A model generated the notes under the pieces. It had not been told where the DNA came from. It did not search any database and saw nothing but the letters and a program-made list of their open reading frames with translations. Of a stretch of 64,000 bases of DNA, positions 44,394 through 52,500 are shown one piece after another. The stretch's first letter is position 1. Every line of letters begins with the position of its first letter. A program made the translations under genes and the position numbers. The DNA comes from JABMQF01 sp964563755 (GTDB taxonomy: Archaea > Nanobdellota > Nanobdellia > Woesearchaeales > UBA11576). Location of the stretch: assembly GCA_964563755.1 (NCBI GenBank), contig CAZLYC010000002.1:186001-250000 (forward strand), written 5' to 3'.

Positions 44394-45524
44394 TTATTCT
44401 CGACTGACATATTTCGCTTCAAATTCTTTTTTAAATTCTGCAAATTCTCCTTTGTCTATTGCATTGCGTATGTTTTCCATGAGCTTCACTAAGAAGTATA
44501 CATTGTGGTATGAGAAATACCTGTTATGAGTCCATTCGAAGCTGCGTGAAAGATGATGCAAATATGCTCTTGTGAAATTCTTGCATACATAGCAGTCGCA
44601 TTCAGGGTCTAGTGGAGAGAAGTCATTCTTGTATTTTCCCCTGTCGAGTTTTATTGTTCCCTTGCTTGATAGAACATGGCAGTGTCTTGCGTGCTGTGTA
44701 GGATAGATTGAGTCGAAACAATCTATGCCTAAACTGACTCCCTTCAATATGTCGAGTGGAGTTCCTACTCCCATGAGATATTTTGGTTTTTCTTTTGCGA
44801 GTTTTGGCAGCTGCCAGTTTATTGCTTCAAACATCTCTTTGCCTGTCTCGCCGATGCAGAGTCCGCCAAGAGCTATACCATCGAAGTCAAGGCTGTTGAT
44901 GAATTCTCCGCTCTTCTCTCGCAGGTCCTTGTAGAGGCCTCCTTGAGCTATGCCGAAAATCAGCTGCTTCCTGTCATAGAAATTCTTTCCTTCATGGTCA
45001 TCATGGTATTTCTTGCATCGTTCTGCCCAGAGGTGTGTCCTTCTTACAGCTTCAGATATCTCTTCTTTTGATGAACGTATCTTATGAACATGGTCGAGGC
45101 ACATCGCGACATCGCTCCCCAGCTCGCGCTCTATCTGTATTACAGTTTCAGGTGTAAGAAAAAGTTTTCTTCCTGAGAAAGGATCGGCAAGCTTTACTCC
45201 CTTGTCGCTGATAGAGTCAAGGAAAGATTCTGATAGCATCTGGAATCCTCCGCTGTCTGAGAAGATGCAATGCTGGAAGTTCATCATGTTGTGCACTCCG
45301 CCTGCTGCTTTCAGTACATCCAGTCCTGGCTTGAGGTGTGAGATGTATGCGTTAGTTATGAGTGTACGTCCTCCCATCGCTTCAAGCTCCATGGGAGATA
45401 CATGCTTTATGGTTAGCTTTGTCGCGACAGGCATGAAGAAAGGAGTTTTTACAGTTCCATGGGCTGTCTTGAGTTCGCCTGTTCTCGCATCGCTTGAGCT
45501 GTCTGTGTTTTTTATCTTGTACAT
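44394..45524 (-). CDS. tgt: tRNA-guanine transglycosylase, bacterial-looking type
   Basis: 376 residues. Catalytic and binding motifs: FSDSGGFQM, GIAQGG, ALGGLCIGE, and nucleophile Asp in GIDCFDSIYPT. The zinc site is CDCYVC with a later His. The length and the lack of the PUA and extra C-terminal domains of archaeosine TGT resemble bacterial queuine/preQ1 TGT (position 34) rather than archaeal ArcTGT (position 15). Which base it inserts is not settled. Divergent from aspS. Confidence 0.87.
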   Translation of the reverse strand: MYKIKNTDSSSDARTGELKTAHGTVKTPFFMPVATKLTIKHVSPMELEAMGGRTLITNAYISHLKPGLDVLKAAGGVHNMMNFQHCIFSDSGGFQMLSESFLDSISDKGVKLADPFSGRKLFLTPETVIQIERELGSDVAMCLDHVHKIRSSKEEISEAVRRTHLWAERCKKYHDDHEGKNFYDRKQLIFGIAQGGLYKDLREKSGEFINSLDFDGIALGGLCIGETGKEMFEAINWQLPKLAKEKPKYLMGVGTPLDILKGVSLGIDCFDSIYPTQHARHCHVLSSKGTIKLDRGKYKNDFSPLDPECDCYVCKNFTRAYLHHLSRSFEWTHNRYFSYHNVYFLVKLMENIRNAIDKGEFAEFKKEFEAKYVSRE

Positions 45525-45587
45525 GCGTTCGAAGAAACAGGCAAGGTTTAAAAAACATTACCCTGCGTTTAAGGACACAACAATAAA

Positions 45588-45597
45588 CTATATAAAT
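45588..45597 (+). promoter_or_regulatory. TATA box for aspS
   Basis: CTATATAAAT, 31 bp before ATG 45619. It fixes the aspS start and rules out the much longer frame that overlaps tgt. Confidence 0.6.
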
Positions 45598-45618
45598 ATG
45601 GTTCAGAGCTTTCAACAC

Positions 45619-46905
45619 ATGGAACGAACAAAAATAGACCAACTGAGCGGAAAAGTAGGATCGACTGTCCTCGTTAAAGGCTGGGTTCAGGAATTCAGGG
45701 GGCAGAGCAAGATAAAATTCATGCTTCTAAGGGATATAAGTGGCGTTGTGCAGTGTGTTGTTTTTGACCCGACACTTTTTGATTCATGTTCAAAGATAAC
45801 TACTGAATCAGTGATATCTATTGAAGGCATTGTCAAGACTGCAAATGTGAAAAGTGCGGAAGTGACTGAGAAGACGATTGAGATTGAAGTTAAAAAGCTT
45901 GATATCATAAGCATTGCAGAACCGCTTCCAATCAATGTCGTAGAAAAGGATAAATCAATAGTTACAGACATATCTAAAAGGCTGGATTATCGTTTCCTCG
46001 ACCTGCACAAGCGGGACATACAGGCAATATTCAAGGTTCAGTCTACACTTGTCAACGCGTACAGGGAATTCATGAAAAAAGAATGCGCGATAGAAGCTCT
46101 GTTTCCATCTATAATAGGGGCAAGCAGCGAAGGCGGCACAGAGGTTTTCCCTGTCAAGTATTTTGAGAAAGATGCTCTTCTTTCACAGAGCTGCCAATTG
46201 TACAAACAGATGCTGGCGTGTTCGATGGAAAAAGTATACGCTGTCTTCACTGTGTGGAGAGCTGAGAAGCATAACACTGTCAGGCATCTGAATGAATCCA
46301 GGCAGTTTGATTTCGAAATGGCCTTTGCGGATGACAAGACAGTGATGGATGTGCTCGCAAGATGCGTCCAGTTCATGATAACAAAAGTGCTTGAAGAGAA
46401 CACGAAAGAGCTTGAGACGTTGAATGCAACGCTGAAAGTTCCTGGTGTGAAATACATCACTTTTGCTGAAGTCAGCGGTATCATGAAGCAGCACGGCATA
46501 CACATGGGCGAAGATGATATGTCTGGCGAGGCTGAAGAGAAGCTTGGTGAACTTTATCCTGATACTATTGTGTTTGTGCACGACTGGCCTATCTCAGGAA
46601 AGCCGTTTTACATAATGCCTAAAGGCGATGGCCTCTCTTTAGGATTTGATGCTATATACAGAGGTATGGAGATATCTTCTGGAGGCCAGAGGATTCACCT
46701 GCCAGATTTGCTCACTGAAAGATTAAAAGTCAAGGGTTGTAATCCTGAGAATTTCAAAGCATACATTGATTCGTTCAGGTATGGCGCTCCTCCGCACGCA
46801 GGATGGGGTGCAGGTGTTGAAAGGCTCACTATGCTGATATTAGGAATCAAGAACATAAGGGAAGCTGTGCTTTTCCCAAGAGACAGGGATAGGCTCACGC
46901 CATAA
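45619..46905 (+). CDS. aspS: aspartyl-tRNA synthetase, archaeal type
   Basis: 428 residues. The N-terminal OB anticodon domain (about 10-100) has VLVKGWVQEFRG. The class II core follows: motif 2 FTVWRAEKHNTVRHLNE and motif 3 GAGVERLTMLILG followed by LFPRDRDRLTP. It is short and lacks the bacterial insertion, as in archaea. It may be non-discriminating and charge tRNA-Asn as well (inference). Confidence 0.93.
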   Translation: MERTKIDQLSGKVGSTVLVKGWVQEFRGQSKIKFMLLRDISGVVQCVVFDPTLFDSCSKITTESVISIEGIVKTANVKSAEVTEKTIEIEVKKLDIISIAEPLPINVVEKDKSIVTDISKRLDYRFLDLHKRDIQAIFKVQSTLVNAYREFMKKECAIEALFPSIIGASSEGGTEVFPVKYFEKDALLSQSCQLYKQMLACSMEKVYAVFTVWRAEKHNTVRHLNESRQFDFEMAFADDKTVMDVLARCVQFMITKVLEENTKELETLNATLKVPGVKYITFAEVSGIMKQHGIHMGEDDMSGEAEEKLGELYPDTIVFVHDWPISGKPFYIMPKGDGLSLGFDAIYRGMEISSGGQRIHLPDLLTERLKVKGCNPENFKAYIDSFRYGAPPHAGWGAGVERLTMLILGIKNIREAVLFPRDRDRLTP

Positions 46906-46976
46906 TTATCAATATTTGATGAGTAAATATTATAAACAGCAATCCCTTTAGGATATGTAATTCAAAACGGGGTGGA

Positions 46977-47378
46977 ATGATGGGTCTTTTTTCAAGGAAA
47001 GAGGATACGAAATACATAAAGGAGTTCGACAGCTCTTTGGGAGAGATACTTTCGCTGGCTAAAAAGTTCCGCGAGCTTCACTTCAGTTCTATCGAGCTTT
47101 TTGAGAAGAATTTTTCGGAGAGTAAGACTCCTGATGACCTTGAGAAAGAGCGCATGCTTTTCGAGAAGCATCTTGATATTCTGCAGAAGCTAAAGTTCCA
47201 GGCAGACCTGCTTGTTGATGAGGCGTTTAAGCTTGTGAGGAGCGAGACAGCTCTTACAGAGGCTGACAGGATGGAGCTGAGGAAGATACTCATGTCGCAG
47301 AAAGAAGAACCTACAACTATAGCTGTTCCTGCTAAAAAAGCGGTTAAAAAGGCTAAAAAGCCCAAAAAGAAGAGATAA
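46977..47378 (+). CDS. helical protein with histone-H1-like basic tail
   Basis: 133 residues. ATG 46977 or 46980, after GGGGTGG. The first 105 residues are helical. The tail (AVPAKKAVKKAKKPKKKR) is Lys/Ala/Pro-rich like H1 tails, suggesting nucleic-acid binding. No family recognised. Confidence 0.6.
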   Translation: MMGLFSRKEDTKYIKEFDSSLGEILSLAKKFRELHFSSIELFEKNFSESKTPDDLEKERMLFEKHLDILQKLKFQADLLVDEAFKLVRSETALTEADRMELRKILMSQKEEPTTIAVPAKKAVKKAKKPKKKR

Positions 47379-47444
47379 AGTCACTACTGCTTGATAGTTA
47401 AAAATTAGAAAGGTTTATAAATCGTTCTTCCATTTTTATTTCAC

Positions 47445-48155
47445 ATGGGGGATGTCTACAGGATAAATATACTTGTAAGGAACTTCTTAGAGCACGAGAT
47501 TTTCAAGGTCAATGATTATCTTAAAGCAGACAATCAGTATATAGCATTAGAAGAGTATCCTGAGACCATAAAAGATCCGAAAAAAGCCAATCCTGAAAAC
47601 AGGTCTTTCCTTGAGATGATACTTAGGTCCGCACAGAACAAAGGCACACCGATAATGCCGCTCAAATCCGAGTCATACTGTCCGCGAAGAATAAAACGCG
47701 CAGTACCTGACCAGAGCAAGCCTGAACTTGTGGATGCGGCAGCGAAATTCTTTGAACGGATTATTCAGGCAAGCCGTGTATTCCCTAGACTTTCAAGTTC
47801 GCAGTACACAACTATAATACTGAAGCCAGAAGCGCACAATGTATTTTACAGGATGCTTCTTGAGCACCAGAAAGCTGAGAAGAAAGAAAATAAGAATGCT
47901 GCTGAATATTCATATATTCTTGATAACGACCATCCGAGGTCAAAAGTGGACATATATGCTGACGGCCTTTTCGACTTCCATGAATGCAACATGCAAAGCA
48001 GGAGCTGGCCTTCTGAATTCATGGGTTTCAGCATAGAACCTGACGACTGCCTCTCGATGATGGAAGTTTTCTGGCGAGGTCTTGAGGAGACGATAAAAGT
48101 GAAATCAGAAGATGATGAAGCCAAGCGCGACGGGCTTCTCATAAAGTTAAGATAA
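47445..48155 (+). CDS. hypothetical protein
   Basis: 236 residues, soluble, no recognised motif. Two Cys-containing stretches (SYCPRRI, FHECNMQSRSW) are not arranged as a metal site. A TATA-like TTTATAAAT lies about 30 bp upstream. Confidence 0.6.
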   Translation: MGDVYRINILVRNFLEHEIFKVNDYLKADNQYIALEEYPETIKDPKKANPENRSFLEMILRSAQNKGTPIMPLKSESYCPRRIKRAVPDQSKPELVDAAAKFFERIIQASRVFPRLSSSQYTTIILKPEAHNVFYRMLLEHQKAEKKENKNAAEYSYILDNDHPRSKVDIYADGLFDFHECNMQSRSWPSEFMGFSIEPDDCLSMMEVFWRGLEETIKVKSEDDEAKRDGLLIKLR

Positions 48156-48168
48156 AAAATTAAAATAA

Positions 48169-48648
48169 TCAGGCTGCTTTTCTAAGCGAACGTATAATCT
48201 TCTTCTCTTTTTCATATTCTTTCTTTGTTGAGTTGACATTGTTGATGAAGTTTTCCCATGCCTGTCCGAGCATCTTCGCTTCATCTTCAAGCACTTTATC
48301 AAAGTCTATCTTCTTGGCAGATATTACTGCAGTCTGTCTTAGGTATTTTGTCTGATAATCTATGACCCCAAGCCATGCAAATATATCTCTGCTGAGAATG
48401 CCCTGAATGCCAAGGACGTTTCTCGCTTCCTCGTTTATCTTCTGCACCTGCTTAAGCGCTTTTTCTGTCTCATCAGGTGTCAGAGTATTTATCCTATCAG
48501 AATATCTTTTCATGAAATCTTCGCTCAATGCGTAGAATTGTGTTATAGAACGCAATGATTCATTCTTTGCTCTGTTGAGCTCGGCATATTCAGCCTTAAG
48601 GTTTTTATCTGGACCGAAATTCTTTGATAGCCAATCAAATACTCCCAT
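48169..48648 (-). CDS. helical hypothetical protein
   Basis: 159 residues, helix-rich with a basic C-terminus (KEYEKEKKIIRSLRKAA). The N-terminal MGVFDWLSKNFG resembles the MGLFSRKE-type amphipathic starts of neighbouring small proteins. No known domain. Confidence 0.58.
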   Translation of the reverse strand: MGVFDWLSKNFGPDKNLKAEYAELNRAKNESLRSITQFYALSEDFMKRYSDRINTLTPDETEKALKQVQKINEEARNVLGIQGILSRDIFAWLGVIDYQTKYLRQTAVISAKKIDFDKVLEDEAKMLGQAWENFINNVNSTKKEYEKEKKIIRSLRKAA

Positions 48649-48771
48649 TTTAGCACCTCTGTTTTATTATGTGATAACTAAATGATTATTCTCTAATATT
48701 TAAACATATAGGCGTCTAAAACCTTGTTTTTTGAGTTAAATTTTTAAAGAAAAGCTTCTCGAGAGTCATTG

Positions 48772-49143
48772 ATGCCTACAATAATATTAGCAGGGTGCGC
48801 TATCCTCAATCAGGGAAATTTATTGTTGATTAGGAAGAAGGATAAGGATATCTGGGAGCTGCCTGGCGGGATGGTCAAGAAGAAGGCAGAGACAGAGCAG
48901 GCTGCTGCTGCGAATACAAAAGCGCAGATTGGTGTTGATCCTGTGATTATACAACAGTTCAGTGTTCTCGAATATCAGAAAGGGGATACTAACATTGAAG
49001 CTTCTATTTTTGAGTGCAGCATAGAACCTGATTCGACGTTTATGCGCGGGACAGATGTCGAAGAAGTGAAGTGGTTTGCGATTAAGGGAATCGAAAAAGA
49101 GAACATAGGCGATGATGTGAAGGCAGTTCTTGAAGAACTGTAA
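48772..49143 (+). CDS. Nudix-fold protein with a lost catalytic box
   Basis: 123 residues. The strand before the box (LLLIRKKDKDIWELPGG) is typical, but the RExxEE part reads NTKAQIG, so the metal-binding Glu residues are missing. It is probably a binding protein rather than a hydrolase. ATG 48772 is preferred over TTG 48769. Convergent with mre11. Confidence 0.7.
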   Translation: MPTIILAGCAILNQGNLLLIRKKDKDIWELPGGMVKKKAETEQAAAANTKAQIGVDPVIIQQFSVLEYQKGDTNIEASIFECSIEPDSTFMRGTDVEEVKWFAIKGIEKENIGDDVKAVLEEL

Positions 49144-49147
49144 TCAG

Positions 49148-50362
49148 TTATCTTTCAAATATCTTTTCAAATTCTGTTATTACTCTTGTCTCATAGTCTG
49201 ATTGCTTCTCTCCCTCCTCTTTCTCTATATCCAACGAACTCATGAGTGTCTCTATTAGTTTTTTCTCGCCTTCTTCGTCAAGCTTCAATGATTTTATCTG
49301 CCCGAGGTTTTCCTGCATGACCAGCTTTTCTGTCTCTTCTGCAGTATCTGCCTTTACTTTCACCTGGCTGAATTCTTTTGACGAGAGCTTGTTTGTGTTT
49401 TTCAGGAATATTAGCGCCCCTTTCTCATCCAGAAGTTCAGATATTTTGGCAGTGTTTACCTCTGATGTCTTGCCAGTCTCAAGAGTGCCTGAAAGTTTTA
49501 GCAAGACTATCTTGTCCTTGACATTCTTTTGTTTTATTGCGTCTATCATCTCGTCATTGATTTGCTGCGTTGACTTGTGGTCGCAGTCTATGTTTATGCT
49601 GAGAGGTTCTGCAAGGTTTATCGATTCATAGGATATCTTTCCGGAATCATAGAAATAATATCCGCCGTGCTTTAGCTTCTCAAGTTCAGAGAAGCTGTTA
49701 GGGAATGTCGGGCCAGGATATACTAGATTAGTGTAGCCTTCTATGCTTACCTGCTTGACTATGTGGACGTGCCCTCCTGCATAATAGTTGAACCCTCTTG
49801 GTAGAAGGGAGACTGGTGCAGATTCCATCTTCTCTAGGTCTTCTGTCTTCATCTCAGATATTGCTGTGTGGAACATGAATATCTTGAATCCTGTTTCCTG
49901 CTCGAGATTCTCACGATAGAGGTCTTCATAGTATTTTCTCTCAAGCATCCCTTTCTTTCCTATCATCCCGGTTATCTTTGCTCCGGTTTTCTTGTCTGTC
50001 GTGAATTCAAGTCTTAGTTTTCCGTCTTCTGTTATCTCTCCTTTGCAGACATTAATTGCCAGTCCTGCCTCTTCAAGGACTTCAAGCATGGTTTTTCCTG
50101 ATGGAGAAAAATCATGGCTCCCTGCTATGGTGTATACTGGTATATTCCTGTCTTTCAATCTCTTGAGCCCGGATACTGCTGTCTTCAGTGACTCGATTGG
50201 CGGTATGCTTGTGTTGAACAGGTCTCCTGACAAGAGCACGAAATCTGCATTTTTCTGTATCGCATTGTCTATCGCTGATACGAATGCCTGTGTGTTAAGA
50301 TCCCTTATCTTGGGCTCTTTCCAGCTTCCAAGGTGCACGTCTGCTATGTGCAAGAATTTCAT
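49148..50362 (-). CDS. mre11: Mre11-like DNA double-strand-break nuclease
   Basis: 404 residues. Phosphoesterase motifs: HIADVHLG, LSGDLFN, GSHD (Ser in place of the usual Asn of GNHD), FHTAI and GGHVH. The C-terminal capping and helical region ends in FEKIFER. It processes DNA ends with Rad50 and HerA-NurA in other archaea. HerA is 2 kb upstream on the same strand, but no Rad50 or NurA gene is in the window. The N-to-S change would affect one metal ligand. Confidence 0.82.
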   Translation of the reverse strand: MKFLHIADVHLGSWKEPKIRDLNTQAFVSAIDNAIQKNADFVLLSGDLFNTSIPPIESLKTAVSGLKRLKDRNIPVYTIAGSHDFSPSGKTMLEVLEEAGLAINVCKGEITEDGKLRLEFTTDKKTGAKITGMIGKKGMLERKYYEDLYRENLEQETGFKIFMFHTAISEMKTEDLEKMESAPVSLLPRGFNYYAGGHVHIVKQVSIEGYTNLVYPGPTFPNSFSELEKLKHGGYYFYDSGKISYESINLAEPLSINIDCDHKSTQQINDEMIDAIKQKNVKDKIVLLKLSGTLETGKTSEVNTAKISELLDEKGALIFLKNTNKLSSKEFSQVKVKADTAEETEKLVMQENLGQIKSLKLDEEGEKKLIETLMSSLDIEKEEGEKQSDYETRVITEFEKIFER

Positions 50363-50427
50363 TTTTGTCTAAAACCCCTCAAGAACAATAAAAATAAGGA
50401 TGTTTAATTAAACTTTTGTTTGTATTA

Positions 50428-50868
50428 TTATTCCTTAGAATTGACAAAATTATAGAATGCGCGCATGAAGAACATGTCGTATTTTTCTGTTCCTATGCTG
50501 TCTATCTTTGCTACAGGCTGAGCGTCCTCTCCCTTTATCCTAGGGTCGATTTCGGCTATCGCATCAAGCGCTTTCTTGGCAAGCTCAAGCTGCTGGCTTG
50601 CAGGTATTGTTGCGTTTATGCCTGTTTTTGACAGTCTTTTAAGGTTATAGAACTCATGGACAGGTGTTCCTCCTACCATGTTTTCTGGCATTATCATATG
50701 CAGGTACATTGTTTTAGGTTCAGAAAGACCAGATATGTCATATTTTAATGAATAGTGACCTATTTTACCTTCTCCATCTGCAATATCCTCTAATTTCTCT
50801 TCTAGAGTTATTGAGACTGATTCTGGCGAGAGTACGCGCAATAAGTTGAGTATTTCACTATCCCCCAT
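50428..50868 (-). CDS. hypothetical protein
   Basis: 146 residues from ATG 50868, which follows GGTGA and a TATA box (TTTATATATGG, about 50893-50903). The longer frame to 50919 is therefore unlikely. Soluble, no recognised domain. Between mre11 and the GGDEF gene on the same strand. Confidence 0.58.
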   Translation of the reverse strand: MGDSEILNLLRVLSPESVSITLEEKLEDIADGEGKIGHYSLKYDISGLSEPKTMYLHMIMPENMVGGTPVHEFYNLKRLSKTGINATIPASQQLELAKKALDAIAEIDPRIKGEDAQPVAKIDSIGTEKYDMFFMRAFYNFVNSKE

Positions 50869-50918
50869 GATACTCACCGATTTAGCATCATCCATATATA
50901 AATATTTCGTATTTTTCA

Positions 50919-52457
50919 CTACTGTATGGTGGGTGCAAATAATGATGCCTTGACCCTATTCCTGCCTTCATGTTTTGCTGAATAAAGCTCATTATCTGCC
51001 TGCTTCATTATCTGCTTTACGACTTTTTGCACATCCATTGCAAGCATAGATACGTGCTCATAATCATCTATAGCGACAACTCCTGAGCTTACAGTAACTG
51101 GTGATATAAGCTCCCCTTTTAGGTCAGTCATAGGGTGACGTTCTATCGCTTTTCGTATTCTTTCAGCAGTCTCTATCCCCCCATTTAAGTCTGTTGAAGG
51201 AAGCAAGACCACTATCTCTTCGCCACCAATCCTATAGACATTATCTTTGGGTCTCTGAAGAGCTGATTTTATTATTGCGCCTACTTCAATCAGGACCTTA
51301 TCACCTATGTCATGTCCGTAAGTGTCATTGAAATTCTTAAAATGGTCGATGTCTATCATAATAATCGCGAAAGGGATCTTCTCTTTAACATTCGTGGCTA
51401 TGTCTCGTTCAAAAGATGACCTGTTTTTTATGTGCATCATGAGGTCATGCGTTGCCCTTAACTTGATATCCTCCATTTTCTTTCTGGACTGCTGCCAGAG
51501 GACTTTTGTGTACGCTTGCACCTCTTCTGTGAATGCATCAGGATTGCTCTTTATTGCTGAGATGAGCATGTGTATCTCTTCAGGCTCTGTAAAAGTCATA
51601 TATATTCTTCTTATTTGTTCAATATCTATGCGCATACTTTGTTTCTTTTTTTCAAACACAAGGTTGCATAGACGGTCAATAGGTGTTATTTCCTGTCTTG
51701 CGAGACTATTGAACGGGTCATAGAAATCCAATTTCTCCTGCATGAGTATAGAGTGTATCTGCGAAATTATGCTCAATAGGTATTTCTCATGCGATTCTCT
51801 TTGTGAAGGGTCGAATTTTTGTTTTTGGTGCGTGAATGATACTGCCAGTATCTTCTTTTCCTGCTCGACAAGGTATTTTAGGCGCGTCACGAACGCATGC
51901 TGTTTCCGTATGAGCTCGGCAAGTTTCCTGTGTATCGCCATTATTTTTGTCTCAGTCTCTATCTCTTCTTTTGTTGCTGCTTGCCTTGCTTTTAGTTTTG
52001 ACTTGGCATCAGAAAGAAGCGGCGCAAGTTCATGCTCTTCTATGTTGTATTCATCAATATCCTTGTTTTTAAGAGAGTCTATGCTTTGAGCATCGGCTCT
52101 TAACAAATCAAGAGTCAGTTTGTCCTCATCAAGGACAATATCTATGTTTTTGAGTATGCTTACAGTATTGTTATCCATATCTTCTGAGATATCTTGGCAC
52201 TTTTGTCCTAGCTCATCCCATTTTTTTGTGTCTCCATCTCTCCATGCAGCTCGTTGCTCTCTGCTTGTGGTTTCGAGAAAATAGAAGTATTTCTCATGGT
52301 CATATATTATGCCAATCCTCATTTCAAAATCTTCTGCCAATGCTACAAGAAATCTGGTTATCTCATTTATCTGAGTTAGAAGTTCTTCCCTTGTCGCAGT
52401 CTTTGGGTTGTGCAGCTTTGTCTTGAAATGCAGTCCTTTGCTCATACTCCATTTCAA
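50919..52457 (-). CDS. GGDEF-domain diguanylate cyclase
   Basis: 512 residues, no membrane helix. Residues 1-330 form a long helical N-terminal region with no recognised sensor. The GGDEF domain spans about 335-505. IDIDHFKNFNDTYGHDIGD holds metal and substrate residues (Asp369, Asp371, Asn377). The active site is GGEEI (411-415), and RPKD (402-405) matches the RxxD product-inhibition site five residues before it. By family rules it should make c-di-GMP. GGDEF proteins are very rare in archaea, so this looks like acquisition from bacteria. No EAL or PilZ gene is nearby. Confidence 0.87.
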   Translation of the reverse strand: MKWSMSKGLHFKTKLHNPKTATREELLTQINEITRFLVALAEDFEMRIGIIYDHEKYFYFLETTSREQRAAWRDGDTKKWDELGQKCQDISEDMDNNTVSILKNIDIVLDEDKLTLDLLRADAQSIDSLKNKDIDEYNIEEHELAPLLSDAKSKLKARQAATKEEIETETKIMAIHRKLAELIRKQHAFVTRLKYLVEQEKKILAVSFTHQKQKFDPSQRESHEKYLLSIISQIHSILMQEKLDFYDPFNSLARQEITPIDRLCNLVFEKKKQSMRIDIEQIRRIYMTFTEPEEIHMLISAIKSNPDAFTEEVQAYTKVLWQQSRKKMEDIKLRATHDLMMHIKNRSSFERDIATNVKEKIPFAIIMIDIDHFKNFNDTYGHDIGDKVLIEVGAIIKSALQRPKDNVYRIGGEEIVVLLPSTDLNGGIETAERIRKAIERHPMTDLKGELISPVTVSSGVVAIDDYEHVSMLAMDVQKVVKQIMKQADNELYSAKHEGRNRVKASLFAPTIQ

Positions 52458-52500
52458 AGATATAAGAGTATTTAAAATTTTGTGGTTTGGCTATTCTTGA

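Noticed and set aside
45202..45618. Upstream extension of the aspS frame by 139 codons
   Set aside because: It overlaps tgt antisense, has no homology to AspRS, and a TATA box 31 bp before ATG 45619 fixes the start.
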